From an uncultured Collinsella sp. (GTDB lineage Bacteria > Actinomycetota > Coriobacteriia > Coriobacteriales > Coriobacteriaceae): a stretch of 48,846 nucleotides of DNA. A program made the position numbers and the translations under genes. How positions within the stretch are numbered: the first letter of the stretch is position 1; each line of letters opens with the position of its first letter. Below the pieces are notes generated by a model. That model worked only from the letters and a program-made list of their open reading frames with translations, searched no databases and was not told where the DNA came from. Location: assembly GCA_900549025.1 (NCBI GenBank), contig URMZ01000011.1, forward strand, positions 1 to 48,846. Direction: 5' to 3'. This document shows, one piece after another, positions 1 to 8,165 of this stretch.

Positions 1-569
1 AGCTCGCCATTCCCTATACCGTGGGCGGCGGCTTTCGCGACCTGGCGGGCATGCGGACCATGGTTGCCGCCGGCGCCGACAAGGTATCGCTCAACTCGGC
101 GGCCGTGCGCGATCCGTCGCTGATCAGCCAGGCTGCCGCGGCGTTTGGTAGCCAGGCCGTGGTCGTGGCGATCGATGCCAAGCGCGTCGGTTTGCCCGGA
201 GAGCCGGGTGCCGATAGGTGGGAGGTCTTTACCGCGGGCGGCCGCAACGCCACGGGTATCGACGCGGTGGCGTGGGCCGAGGAGGCGGCTCGTCGTGGCG
301 CCGGCGAAATCCTACTGACCAGCATGGATCGCGACGGTACCAAGGCCGGTTTTGATTTGGCACTCACCCGTGCCGTGGCGCGCGCGGTGCCGATTCCCGT
401 CATCGCGAGCGGCGGCGTGGGCACGCTCGAACATTTTGCCGAGGGCGTGATCGAGGGCGAGGCCGACGCCGTGCTGGCGGCGAGCGTCTTTCACTTTGGA
501 ACCTTCAGCATTCGCGAAGTCAAAGAGTATATGGCCAGTCAAGGCATCCCCGTGAGATTGGATTTTTAA
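1..569 (+). CDS. hisF: Imidazole glycerol phosphate synthase cyclase subunit HisF (5' end outside window)
   Basis: The reading frame is open from the left edge and ends at TAA 567-569, so about 190 C-terminal residues are present of a protein that is usually about 250. HisF closes the imidazole ring in histidine synthesis and releases AICAR, using ammonia from HisH. Visible TIM-barrel phosphate-binding segments are VGGGFRDL near the start, [10 protein letters not shown], and the C-terminal [22 protein letters not shown] matches the conserved loop that carries the second catalytic aspartate. The stop codon directly abuts the hisI start, which indicates translational coupling in a his operon. 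The N-terminal part with the first catalytic aspartate lies upstream of the window. Confidence 0.96.
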   Translation, partial: LAIPYTVGGGFRDLAGMRTMVAAGADKVSLNSAAVRDPSLISQAAAAFGSQAVVVAIDAKRVGLPGEPGADRWEVFTAGGRNATGIDAVAWAEEAARRGAGEILLTSMDRDGTKAGFDLALTRAVARAVPIPVIASGGVGTLEHFAEGVIEGEADAVLAASVFHFGTFSIREVKEYMASQGIPVRLDF

Positions 570-899
570 ATGGAGCAAGTGACAACTGCGTCCGAGCTCA
601 AATACGACGCCAAGGGGCTGATTCCTTGTGTGGTTCAGCAGTACGACACCGGCGAGGTGCTTATGGTTGCCTGGATGAACGAGGAGTCGGTGGGGCTGAC
701 GCTCAAGACCGGCACCACGTGGTTTTGGAGCCGCAGCCGCCAGGAGCTCTGGAACAAGGGCGCGACGAGCGGCAACATGCAGGCGGTCAAGGAGCTCTGG
801 GCCGACTGCGATAGCGATACGCTGCTGGTCAAGGTCGACTCGCCGGGTCCGGCCTGCCATACCGGCAACCGTACCTGCTTCTTTAGGAAACTCGCGTAG
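570..899 (+). CDS. hisI: Phosphoribosyl-AMP cyclohydrolase HisI
   Basis: A 109-residue protein of the usual length for the stand-alone cyclohydrolase. HisI opens the purine ring of phosphoribosyl-AMP, the third step of histidine synthesis. Recognisable segments are [13 protein letters not shown], the [14 protein letters not shown] substrate loop, the acidic metal site DCDSDTLL, and the zinc-ligand C-terminus [12 protein letters not shown]. It begins on the base after the hisF stop codon. In many bacteria HisI is fused to HisE; here HisE is a separate gene 46 bp downstream. Cytoplasmic enzyme. Confidence 0.97.
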   Translation: MEQVTTASELKYDAKGLIPCVVQQYDTGEVLMVAWMNEESVGLTLKTGTTWFWSRSRQELWNKGATSGNMQAVKELWADCDSDTLLVKVDSPGPACHTGNRTCFFRKLA

Positions 900-945
900 G
901 GCGGGCGCTCGACTAGGCGCTTGGCCAACCAGAAAGGATTGAACC

Positions 946-1263
946 ATGGGTGTGCGCACCGCGAATGTTCAGGATGGAAATATCGGTGAGACGCTGACGG
1001 GGCTCGCCGAGGTGATTCACGGCCGTCGCGACGCATCGCCGCAGGAGAGCTATACCGCTCGTCTGCTGACCGACGTCGAGGATGAGCTGCTAAAGAAGCT
1101 TGCCGAGGAAGCGAGCGAGGTCATCATGGCCTGCAAGGATAACGACCACGATCACATTCGCTACGAGGCCGGTGACCTGGTCTACCACCTGCTCGTGACG
1201 CTCGAGCGCTACGGCATCACCCTCGACGAGCTGGCCGGCGAACTCAACGCCCGCCGCCACTAG
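946..1263 (+). CDS. hisE: Phosphoribosyl-ATP pyrophosphatase HisE
   Basis: A 105-residue all-alpha pyrophosphohydrolase of the MazG-like fold that removes pyrophosphate from phosphoribosyl-ATP, the second step of histidine synthesis. The conserved metal-binding helices are seen as KKLAEEASEVIMACKD and YEAGDLVYHLLVTLE. The start ATG 946 follows an AGAAAGGA ribosome site at about 931-938. It appears to be the last gene of the his operon: directly after its stop there is a cluster of three hairpin repeats and then a convergent gene. A second MazG-fold protein, the real MazG, is encoded at 3.7 kb. Confidence 0.96.
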   Translation: MGVRTANVQDGNIGETLTGLAEVIHGRRDASPQESYTARLLTDVEDELLKKLAEEASEVIMACKDNDHDHIRYEAGDLVYHLLVTLERYGITLDELAGELNARRH

Positions 1264-1271
1264 TTAAGCTT

Positions 1272-1304
1272 TTGGTGCAAGGGGGACAGGATATTTTGTA
1301 CCAA
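1272..1304. repeat. 33-bp inverted repeat, TTGGTGCAA family, copy 1
   Basis: Arms TTGGTGCAA (1272-1280) and TTGTACCAA (1296-1304) flank a 15-bp centre, GGGGGACAGGATATT. The same 33-bp layout occurs at 28243-28275 (opposite strand) and 38491-38523. It lies 8 bp after the hisE stop codon. There is no T-run, so it is not a classic terminator. Confidence 0.8.
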
Positions 1305-1305
1305 A

Positions 1306-1336
1306 TGATCCGTTTTCCTCCGTCCCCAACGGATCA
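1306..1336. repeat. Short inverted repeat around CCGTCCCC, copy 1
   Basis: Arms TGATCCGTT (1306-1314) and AACGGATCA (1328-1336) are perfect complements around TTCCTCCGTCCCC. A diverged relative in the opposite orientation lies at 22561-22605; both are preceded by ACCAAA in the matching orientation. Confidence 0.65.
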
Positions 1337-1341
1337 AATTG

Positions 1342-1410
1342 AAGTTGCGGTGGAATAGTTCTTGTTTGATGATCTTAGGGCTATAAACAGGAACTATTTC
1401 ACCGCAACTT
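1342..1410. repeat. 69-bp hairpin, TTGCGGTGRAATA family, copy 1
   Basis: The 20-bp arms 1342-1361 and 1391-1410 are complementary with one mismatch; both carry the TTGCGGTGRAATA sequence. The loop of 29 bp is AT-rich. Two further copies lie at 8024-8090 and 9607-9677. The element sits between the convergent hisE and histidinol-phosphatase genes, 12 bp from the latter's stop codon. Confidence 0.85.
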
Positions 1411-1422
1411 ATAAAGGGATGG

Positions 1423-2334
1423 CTAGTCGAGGGGTGTGGGTTCCCATTCGCCGGTGGCGTGGGGGATGCCGAAGGTTCGGTAGCCGCAGTCGTAGGCGTG
1501 TGCCTGGGCCTCACGGATGTTCCAGCAGATGTCGCAGGCGCGGTGTGCGTCCGAGCCAAAAGTTATCGGCACCTCGGCGTGGGCAAAGCAATGCAGCAAT
1601 CCGGTCGTGGGATAGTAGTCGTCGAGGCCCTTGCGCGGTGCGGCGGTCGAGACCTCAATGCGGCGGCCCGTATCGTGGGCGCATTCGGCCATCTGCTGCC
1701 AAAACGGTGCGGGGTCAAAGTCGGGCGTAAAGCCTTCCTTCGAAAAGCGCATGACCAGGTCAGGGTGAGCCATCACATCAAAGCTGAGCGAGCTTTCGCA
1801 GGCGCGGCACCAGTCGTCGACATAGCGCTCCCACACGCCGCGCACGCCCAGGTTTTCCCAAACGTGCAGGTCGGTGTCGTCGTCGATCCAACCGCAAAGG
1901 GAATCGGGCGTATCGGGGCGAGCGACGTTTTCCGTTCCCGCCGTACCCGCGGCACCGGCCATGATATCGCCCGGGTTGCCAATCCAATGCACGCTGCCCA
2001 AGCGCACTATGGCACCCGCGGACCAGCGCTCAACCAAAGGCTCGCAACCTTCGTACCAGTCGCATTCAAAACCGTAGATAAAGGTGAGCTCCGGCGCGAT
2101 CTGCGCGGCGAGCTTGCGGGCGTCCTCAAAAGCCAGACGATGCGCCGGCAGGTCGCCCTCGACAACCTGCACTTCGCAGTTGGCGTCCATGCTGGCGGGC
2201 AGGGTGAGATGATCGGTTGAGACCATGACGCGGCAGCTGGCCGCAGCAGCGGCGCGAACGTTGTCCTCAAACGAGGCATGACCGTCCGAGAACGAGGTGT
2301 GGGTATGGCAATCGATCAGCGGGCAAGCAGACAT
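1423..2334 (-). CDS. PHP-domain histidinol-phosphatase (HisK type)
   Basis: A 303-residue PHP-superfamily phosphoesterase. The N-terminus DCHTHTSFSDG carries the first metal-binding histidines, STDHL the next Asp-His pair, FECDW a glutamate ligand, LGSVHWI another histidine, and FDVMAHPDLV and FGSDAHR the late ligands. This pattern fits histidinol-phosphate phosphatase of the PHP type, the penultimate step of histidine synthesis. Its position next to hisF-hisI-hisE, convergent and outside the operon, supports that role. A related PHP phosphatase with another substrate cannot be excluded. The start ATG 2334 follows AAAGGAGCCGCC on the minus strand. Confidence 0.85.
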   Translation of the reverse strand: MSACPLIDCHTHTSFSDGHASFEDNVRAAAAASCRVMVSTDHLTLPASMDANCEVQVVEGDLPAHRLAFEDARKLAAQIAPELTFIYGFECDWYEGCEPLVERWSAGAIVRLGSVHWIGNPGDIMAGAAGTAGTENVARPDTPDSLCGWIDDDTDLHVWENLGVRGVWERYVDDWCRACESSLSFDVMAHPDLVMRFSKEGFTPDFDPAPFWQQMAECAHDTGRRIEVSTAAPRKGLDDYYPTTGLLHCFAHAEVPITFGSDAHRACDICWNIREAQAHAYDCGYRTFGIPHATGEWEPTPLD

Positions 2335-2446
2335 GGCGGCTCCTTTGCGTCAAGCGAATCCGCTCCATTGTAATGGGGCGGCCCCCGATGCGACGAGCGC
2401 TCCGGGGCCGAAATCGACTGGAAAGGGCGCGCGGTGCGGCCCCGCT

Positions 2447-2516
2447 CCAAAACGTGTACGTCAGCCTCCAAAAGCTGCAAAAAATGACATGTTTGGAGGC
2501 TGATGTACACGTTTGG
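2447..2516. repeat. 70-bp hairpin with about 25-bp arms
   Basis: Arms 2447-2472 and 2492-2516 pair almost perfectly (one extra A and one mismatch); each contains TCAGCCTCCAAA or its complement next to a GTGTAC or GTACAC step. The loop 2473-2491 contains GCAAAAAATGAC. It lies in the 286-bp gap between two divergently read genes, where either promoter might also lie. No second copy was found in this window. Confidence 0.75.
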
Positions 2517-2620
2517 TTAGGAGCGAGGGCGGCGACGGACGAAAGTCACGCCTGTGCCACGTCCGATGTGCTAGCGTTTGGATGAACAAAACGAGCCCGT
2601 GCGGAAAGGAGCCGGACCGT

Positions 2621-3106
2621 ATGCCATGCGATAGCAAATCTCCGCTGTCCCGCGAGACCGATGCGCCCGAGACCATCGTCAAGCTGGAGTGCGACATCGA
2701 CGACGCGTCGCCTGAGGTGCTCGCCTACGCCGCCGACCGCCTGCGCGAGGCCGGTGCGCGCGAGGTGCATTGGCTGCCCCTCTATTGCAAGAAAGGCCGC
2801 CCCGGCTGGCAGCTGCAGGTAATCTGTACCCACGAGGATATCGAGCGCCTGCAGACGATTATCTTTTTGGAAACCACGACCAATGGCATCCGCCGTCAAG
2901 TTATGGAGCGCGTTTGCCTGCCACGCCGCTTTGAGCGCGTAACAACGCCTTGGGGCGAGGTATCCGTTAAGGTGGCGACTCTGCCCGACGGCAGCGAGCG
3001 TGCAGCGCCCGAGTACGAGGACTGCGCCCGTCTCGCCCGCGAGCATAACGTACCGCTCCAGCGCGTGATGCATACGGCACAAGCCGCGGCGCTGCGATTT
3101 GAGTAA
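2621..3106 (+). CDS. Stand-alone LarC C-terminal domain (nickel insertion protein family, DUF111)
   Basis: A 161-residue protein that matches the C-terminal part of LarC/DUF111: KLECDIDDASPEVLAYAADRL, VHWLPLYCKKGRPGWQL, ETTTNGIRR, and TPWGEVSVKVA. LarC uses CTP and nickel to complete the nickel-pincer cofactor of lactate racemase. Full LarC is about 400 residues, and in some bacteria it is made by a programmed frameshift between larC1 and larC2. Here no larC1-like frame is seen upstream. The longer frame begins at 2513, but ATG 2621 has a strong GGAAAGGAG ribosome site nine bases upstream and was chosen. No larB, larE or larA is in the window, so the function is uncertain. Confidence 0.75.
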   Translation: MPCDSKSPLSRETDAPETIVKLECDIDDASPEVLAYAADRLREAGAREVHWLPLYCKKGRPGWQLQVICTHEDIERLQTIIFLETTTNGIRRQVMERVCLPRRFERVTTPWGEVSVKVATLPDGSERAAPEYEDCARLAREHNVPLQRVMHTAQAAALRFE

Positions 3107-3163
3107 CGCGGCCGGTGGCACGCCACGCCCAGCCCCATCAGCCCCACCCCGAAAGGATCCCTC

Positions 3164-3712
3164 ATGAAATACCTCATCGCCTCCGACATCCACGGCTCGG
3201 CATACTGGACCGAGCGCCTGGTCACCGCCATCGAATCCGAGCAGCCCGACCGCATCGTGCTGCTGGGCGACCTGCTCTACCACGGTCCGCGCAACGACTT
3301 GCCGCGCGATTACGCCCCCAAGCGCGTAATCCCGCTGCTCAACGCCCTGGCCGACCGCATCATCGCGGTGCGCGGCAACTGTGACGCCGAGGTCGACCAG
3401 ATGGTGCTCGACTTTCCCGTTATGGCCGACTATGCCACGCTGTTTGACGAGGCCGACCGCGAGCTGTTCCTGACGCACGGCCACGTCTTTGGCGCCGGCA
3501 TGCACAACAGCGTCGACCACGCGCCCGCGCTGCCCGAGGGCTCCGCGCTCGTCTACGGCCACACGCACATCAAGGTTAACGAGGCAAGCGAGGCACACCC
3601 GGGCCTGTGGCTCTTCAATCCCGGCAGCGTGAGCATTCCCAAGGACGGTACGCACAGTTACGGCATCTACGAGGGCGGCGCGTTCCGTCATGTGATCCTG
3701 GAGGAGGACTAA
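3164..3712 (+). CDS. yfcE: YfcE-family metallophosphodiesterase
   Basis: A 182-residue calcineurin-like phosphoesterase, the normal length for YfcE. Dimetal ligands are in SDIHG (residues 8-12), GDLLYHG, GNCD, THGH and GHTH, and the C-terminus has the typical NPGSVSIPKDG turn. E. coli YfcE hydrolyses phosphodiester substrates in vitro but its biological substrate is unknown. The start follows a CGAAAGGATC ribosome site. The mazG start lies 2 bp after its stop codon, so both are probably on one transcript. Confidence 0.92.
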   Translation: MKYLIASDIHGSAYWTERLVTAIESEQPDRIVLLGDLLYHGPRNDLPRDYAPKRVIPLLNALADRIIAVRGNCDAEVDQMVLDFPVMADYATLFDEADRELFLTHGHVFGAGMHNSVDHAPALPEGSALVYGHTHIKVNEASEAHPGLWLFNPGSVSIPKDGTHSYGIYEGGAFRHVILEED

Positions 3713-3714
3713 CC

Positions 3715-4563
3715 ATGGCTCAGCAAAATGCCGAGGGCTCGCGCGATCTGTCCACGCTGGTCGACGCGTCGGCCGAGCTGCAGCATCTGGTGCAGACCAT
3801 CTGGCGTCTGCGTCAGCCCGATGGCTGCCCGTGGGACCGCGAACAGACGCACCAGAGCATCGGCAAGAACATGATCGAGGAGGCCTACGAGGCGCTCGAT
3901 TGCATTGAGGCGGACGACGCGGCGCACCTGCGCGAGGAGCTCGGCGACGTGCTCATGCAGGTAGTGCTGCATGCGCAGATTGCGGCGGACGCCGATGAGT
4001 TTACGCTGGCCGATGTGGCACGCGATATCGACGCCAAACTCATCCGACGCCATCCGCACGTGTTTGGCGATGCGGATGCCGATAACTCCGACGAGGTACT
4101 CAAGATCTGGGACGAGGTCAAGCTTGCCGAGAAGGCCGCCAAGGACAAAGCCGTGGCGGCAGGCGAGGCTGCGCCCGAGGGCCTGCTCGACGGTGTGCCC
4201 ACGCATCTGCCGGCGCTGATGCAGGCCCAGAAGGTGTCGCGCAAGGCAGCGGCCGTGGGCTTTGAGTGGGAGACGGTCCAGGACGTGTGGGACGAGGTCG
4301 CCGAGGAGCGTGCCGAGTTTGAGGCCGAGGCTCCCGGCTCGCCCGAGCGCGAGATGGAGTTTGGCGACCTGCTCTTTGCCCTGGTCAACGTTGCGCGCAA
4401 AGAGGGCATCGACGCCGAGAGCGCCCTGCGCGCGAGCACGGCCAAGTTTCGCCGTCGCTGGGCTGCGATGGAGCAGATGGCGGCCGATGCCCATGTTGAT
4501 CTTGCCGAGCTTTCGACCCACGGCCTCAACGACCTCTGGGATGCTGCCAAGGCAGAGGAGTAA
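3715..4563 (+). CDS. mazG: Nucleoside triphosphate pyrophosphohydrolase MazG
   Basis: A 282-residue protein with two MazG domains. The first, about residues 20-135, includes the WRLRQPDGCPWDREQTH signature, then EEAYEALDCI and LREELGDVLMQVVLHA with the acidic metal ligands. The second, about residues 190-270, has KVSRKAAAVGFEWE and EMEFGDLLFALVNVAR. MazG hydrolyses NTPs to NMP and pyrophosphate, with roles in nucleotide-pool cleaning and the stringent response. An in-frame extension reaches 3607 inside yfcE, but ATG 3715 just after the yfcE stop codon and a GGAGGA site is the better start. Confidence 0.95.
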   Translation: MAQQNAEGSRDLSTLVDASAELQHLVQTIWRLRQPDGCPWDREQTHQSIGKNMIEEAYEALDCIEADDAAHLREELGDVLMQVVLHAQIAADADEFTLADVARDIDAKLIRRHPHVFGDADADNSDEVLKIWDEVKLAEKAAKDKAVAAGEAAPEGLLDGVPTHLPALMQAQKVSRKAAAVGFEWETVQDVWDEVAEERAEFEAEAPGSPEREMEFGDLLFALVNVARKEGIDAESALRASTAKFRRRWAAMEQMAADAHVDLAELSTHGLNDLWDAAKAEE

Positions 4564-4570
4564 GACTGCG

Positions 4571-4609
4571 GGAACGACGGGCTGACATGCCTTGTCGTTC
4601 CTGCTAATT
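4571..4609 (+). terminator. Probable intrinsic terminator after mazG
   Basis: GGAACGAC (4571-4578) pairs with GTCGTTCC (4594-4601), with a GGC/GCC extension inside the loop, followed by TGCTAATTTTT. It starts 8 bp after the mazG stop codon. Confidence 0.7.
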
Positions 4610-4622
4610 TTTCGAAAAACAA

Positions 4623-4652
4623 TTGTATCCCTCGGCTAACTTAGGGCATAAT
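4623..4652 (+). promoter_or_regulatory. Predicted eno promoter
   Basis: TTGTAT (4623-4628) and CATAAT (4647-4652) are separated by 18 bp, giving a leader of about 90 bases before eno. The 10-mer GGCTAACTTA occurs twice, at 4634-4643 within the spacer and at 4669-4678 just downstream, 35 bp apart; this could be a regulator site. Assignment by eye. Confidence 0.5.
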
Positions 4653-4739
4653 GCAAAAAGTGCGATATGGCTAACTTACGGAGGCGCACCGATGGTGCAC
4701 AGTCGGCCAGTCGCTTGCATCAACTACGTTTCCAAGTGA

Positions 4740-6041
<1,302 letters not shown>

Positions 6042-6112
6042 ACGGGCGAATTTGGCGAGGGGGAGGCTGACTCGGTTCCTCCCCGCCTTGGCTGGATGCC
6101 GCAAAGAACTAT

Positions 6113-6147
6113 GGGCGCTGGGCCATACGGCTCAGCGCCTTTTTTAT
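6113..6147 (+). terminator. Intrinsic terminator after eno
   Basis: GGCGCTGGGCC and GGCTCAGCGCC form a GC-rich stem with a four-base ATAC loop, followed by a run of six T. A weaker GGGGGAGG/CCTCCCC stem precedes it at 6059-6084. Confidence 0.9.
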
Positions 6148-6236
6148 GTCGAGCAAAGGCTGGCGAAGGCGGCGCGGGCGCTCGTGCTATAACTAAAGGA
6201 CTTAGCGCAAACAAACCTCAACCGCACAAGGCGCAC

Positions 6237-6998
6237 ATGGATCAGATTTACGACAACAGGTACTATTCCGCCGGTTCGCGTGAGCCGTCGCCTCGTCGTG
6301 CGCGTACCGCACAGCTTGGCGGGTCTGGTTATGCTGGTGCTGATCGCTCCAGGTATAGCTCGCCGGCGACTTCGCATCCCAATGCTCAGCCAAATAGTTC
6401 CTCGGATAGTCCGGTGCGCCCATCGCGTTCCAAGCATGCGTCGCGCCCTTCGACCCAGGCGTCCGACAAGCCGCGCCGTCCCTCAAGCCGTCTTTCCGGC
6501 TCGGACTTTATGCACTACGCCAACGACAACGCAGCGGTCAAGGCAATTTACGACTTTACCCACGGTCCTCAGCGAGGGCTGTTTATCGGTATTGTCGTCG
6601 CCCTGGTGCTCGTGAGCCTGTACTTTCCCGTGCGCGACCTCTACGTTGCCAAACGCTCGAGCGATATCTTGGCCAAGCAGGTCGAGATTCGCCAACAGTA
6701 CAACGACGAGCTGCAGAAAAGCGTCGACAAGCTGCTCTCGGAGGAGGGTATCAAGGACGCGGCATCCGAGGACTTGGGCCTGGTGATGCCCGGCGAGAAG
6801 AGAATTGAAGTGCAGGGCCTGGACGACGATTCGGATTCGTCTTCGAGCAATAAGTCGTCGAACGCCAAGAAGGCCAGCGAAGTTGCCAAGGAAATCGAAG
6901 ACGTCGGTAAGGACGCGCCGTGGTACATCCAGGCGCTCGACATGCTGTTTGGGTTTAACGGTGTCGAGGGCCAGACGGTCGTGTCCAACGGCAAATAG
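6237..6998 (+). CDS. DivIC/FtsB-like septum formation initiator protein
   Basis: A 253-residue predicted bitopic membrane protein. Residues 1 to about 105 are disordered, rich in Ser, Pro and Arg; a transmembrane segment FIGIVVALVLVSLYFPV follows at about 120-137; then a coiled coil (AKRSSDILAKQVEIRQQYND) and the EDLGLVMPGEKRI motif characteristic of the DivIC/FtsB family, ending with an acidic and Ser-rich tail. Such proteins form the FtsQLB/DivIC divisome core. ATG 6237 has AAGG five bases upstream; an in-frame extension to 6096 overlaps the eno terminator and was rejected. The ppx gene follows after 20 bp. Confidence 0.8.
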   Translation: MDQIYDNRYYSAGSREPSPRRARTAQLGGSGYAGADRSRYSSPATSHPNAQPNSSSDSPVRPSRSKHASRPSTQASDKPRRPSSRLSGSDFMHYANDNAAVKAIYDFTHGPQRGLFIGIVVALVLVSLYFPVRDLYVAKRSSDILAKQVEIRQQYNDELQKSVDKLLSEEGIKDAASEDLGLVMPGEKRIEVQGLDDDSDSSSSNKSSNAKKASEVAKEIEDVGKDAPWYIQALDMLFGFNGVEGQTVVSNGK

Positions 6999-7018
6999 CG
7001 CCCGGAGGGGAGCCTGCA

Positions 7019-8020
7019 ATGGCAGATTGCAAACGCTATAAGGTAGCCGCGATCGACCTGGGAACAGTGTCGTCGCGACTGGTGTTAGCGCAGGTCGAGG
7101 CCGGGGCGATCGTGGAATCGTCCAAGCATACCGAGATCACCGACTTGGGCGAGGGCGTGGACGCGACGGGCCGCTTTTGCGAGGCGGCCGTTGAGCGCGT
7201 GCTCGCCGCATGCCGCATGTTTGTGGACGAGGCGTGTGCCTTTGGGGCCGCGTGCATCTGCACCACATGCACGAGCGCCGCGCGCGATGCGTCCAATGCC
7301 GCGCTGCTGCTGGACGGCCTGCGCGATCTGGGGCTTGAGCCACAGGTGATTCCGGGCGAGGTCGAGGCACGCCTGACGTTTTTTGGCGTGGCGCACGACT
7401 TTGCTGGCGAGCGCATCATTGTTGCCGATTCGGGCGGCGGATCCACGGAGCTCGCGACGGGCGTCTATGCGCCGGAGCGTGGGGTCTTTGCGCTGGAGGG
7501 CACGCGTTCGCTGGACATCGGTTGTCGCCGCGTGACGGAGCGGTTCTTCTCGGCGCTGCCGCCTGCGGACGGCGAGCTTGCTGCCGCTGCCGCGTGGGCA
7601 GGTGAGCAGTTCGCCGCCTATTTTGAAGGCCTGCCCAGCGACTTTGAGCGCGCCGAACGCCTGGTCGCCGTGGGCGGCACCGTCACCACGCTCGTGGCGC
7701 TCGTTCATAAGCTGGAACCGTACGATTCGAGCTTTGTGCACCTGCGCGAGCTTTCGCTGGATCAGGTTTCGGCCGCTATCGAGCGCATGTCTGTGTCGGA
7801 TGCGGACGGCATCGCCGCTCTACCGGGTGTACAGCCCAAACGCGCGGGCGTGATCTTGGCGGGCGCCGTGGTGATCCGCGAGCTCATGCGAGCCGGCGGC
7901 TACAAGACGCTCACTGTAAGCGAGAACAGCCTACTCGCCGGCATGGCCGCTACCATCAACGAGGTTCTCGACGGTGCGACCCCCACCATCGCCTGGACTC
8001 CCAGCCTCAGCGCCCTTTAA
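7019..8020 (+). CDS. Ppx/GppA family phosphatase
   Basis: A 333-residue member of the exopolyphosphatase / pppGpp phosphatase family with the sugar-kinase/HSP70 fold. It shows the N-terminal phosphate loop AAIDLGTVSSRLVLA, the TSAARDA segment, VADSGGGSTELATG, and VAVGGTVTTLVAL. It lacks the C-terminal HD-like domain of long Ppx proteins, so it belongs to the short form. Substrate, polyphosphate or pppGpp, cannot be told from sequence alone. The gene lies 20 bp behind the DivIC-like gene with a GGAGGGGAG ribosome site, an arrangement common in Actinobacteria. Confidence 0.9.
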   Translation: MADCKRYKVAAIDLGTVSSRLVLAQVEAGAIVESSKHTEITDLGEGVDATGRFCEAAVERVLAACRMFVDEACAFGAACICTTCTSAARDASNAALLLDGLRDLGLEPQVIPGEVEARLTFFGVAHDFAGERIIVADSGGGSTELATGVYAPERGVFALEGTRSLDIGCRRVTERFFSALPPADGELAAAAAWAGEQFAAYFEGLPSDFERAERLVAVGGTVTTLVALVHKLEPYDSSFVHLRELSLDQVSAAIERMSVSDADGIAALPGVQPKRAGVILAGAVVIRELMRAGGYKTLTVSENSLLAGMAATINEVLDGATPTIAWTPSLSAL

Positions 8021-8023
8021 ATA

Positions 8024-8090
8024 AGTTGCGGTGAAATACGGACTAAAATCGCCCTTTCGGGCACCAAACAGTCCCTATTCCACCGCAACT
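8024..8090. repeat. 67-bp hairpin, TTGCGGTGRAATA family, copy 2
   Basis: Arms 8024-8043 and 8071-8090 are complementary with two mismatches and end in the same AGTTGCGGTG sequence as the copies at 1342 and 9607. The centre holds a GCCC/GGGC hairpin, so the fold is nested. It starts 4 bp after the ppx stop codon. Confidence 0.85.
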
Positions 8091-8095
8091 CAACA

Positions 8096-8160
8096 GCCGG
8101 CACCTGGGGACGTTCCTTTTCTGCCGGCACCTGGGGACAGTCCTTGCGGGGCGTCCCCAC
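8096..8160. repeat. Direct repeat of GCCGGCACCTGGGGAC with GGGGAC/GTCCCC inverted pair
   Basis: GCCGGCACCTGGGGAC occurs at 8096-8111 and again at 8123-8138, 27 bp apart. The second copy runs into GGGGACAGTCC, then CGTCCCC at 8152-8158 closes an inverted pair. The GGGGACAGTC core is shared with the elements at 19159, 38531 and 41261. Confidence 0.7.
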
Positions 8161-8165
8161 AGCGC

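Noticed and set aside
2513..3106. Longer LarC-domain protein starting at 2513
   Set aside because: The start lies within the right arm of a hairpin and has no ribosome site; ATG 2621 has a strong one.
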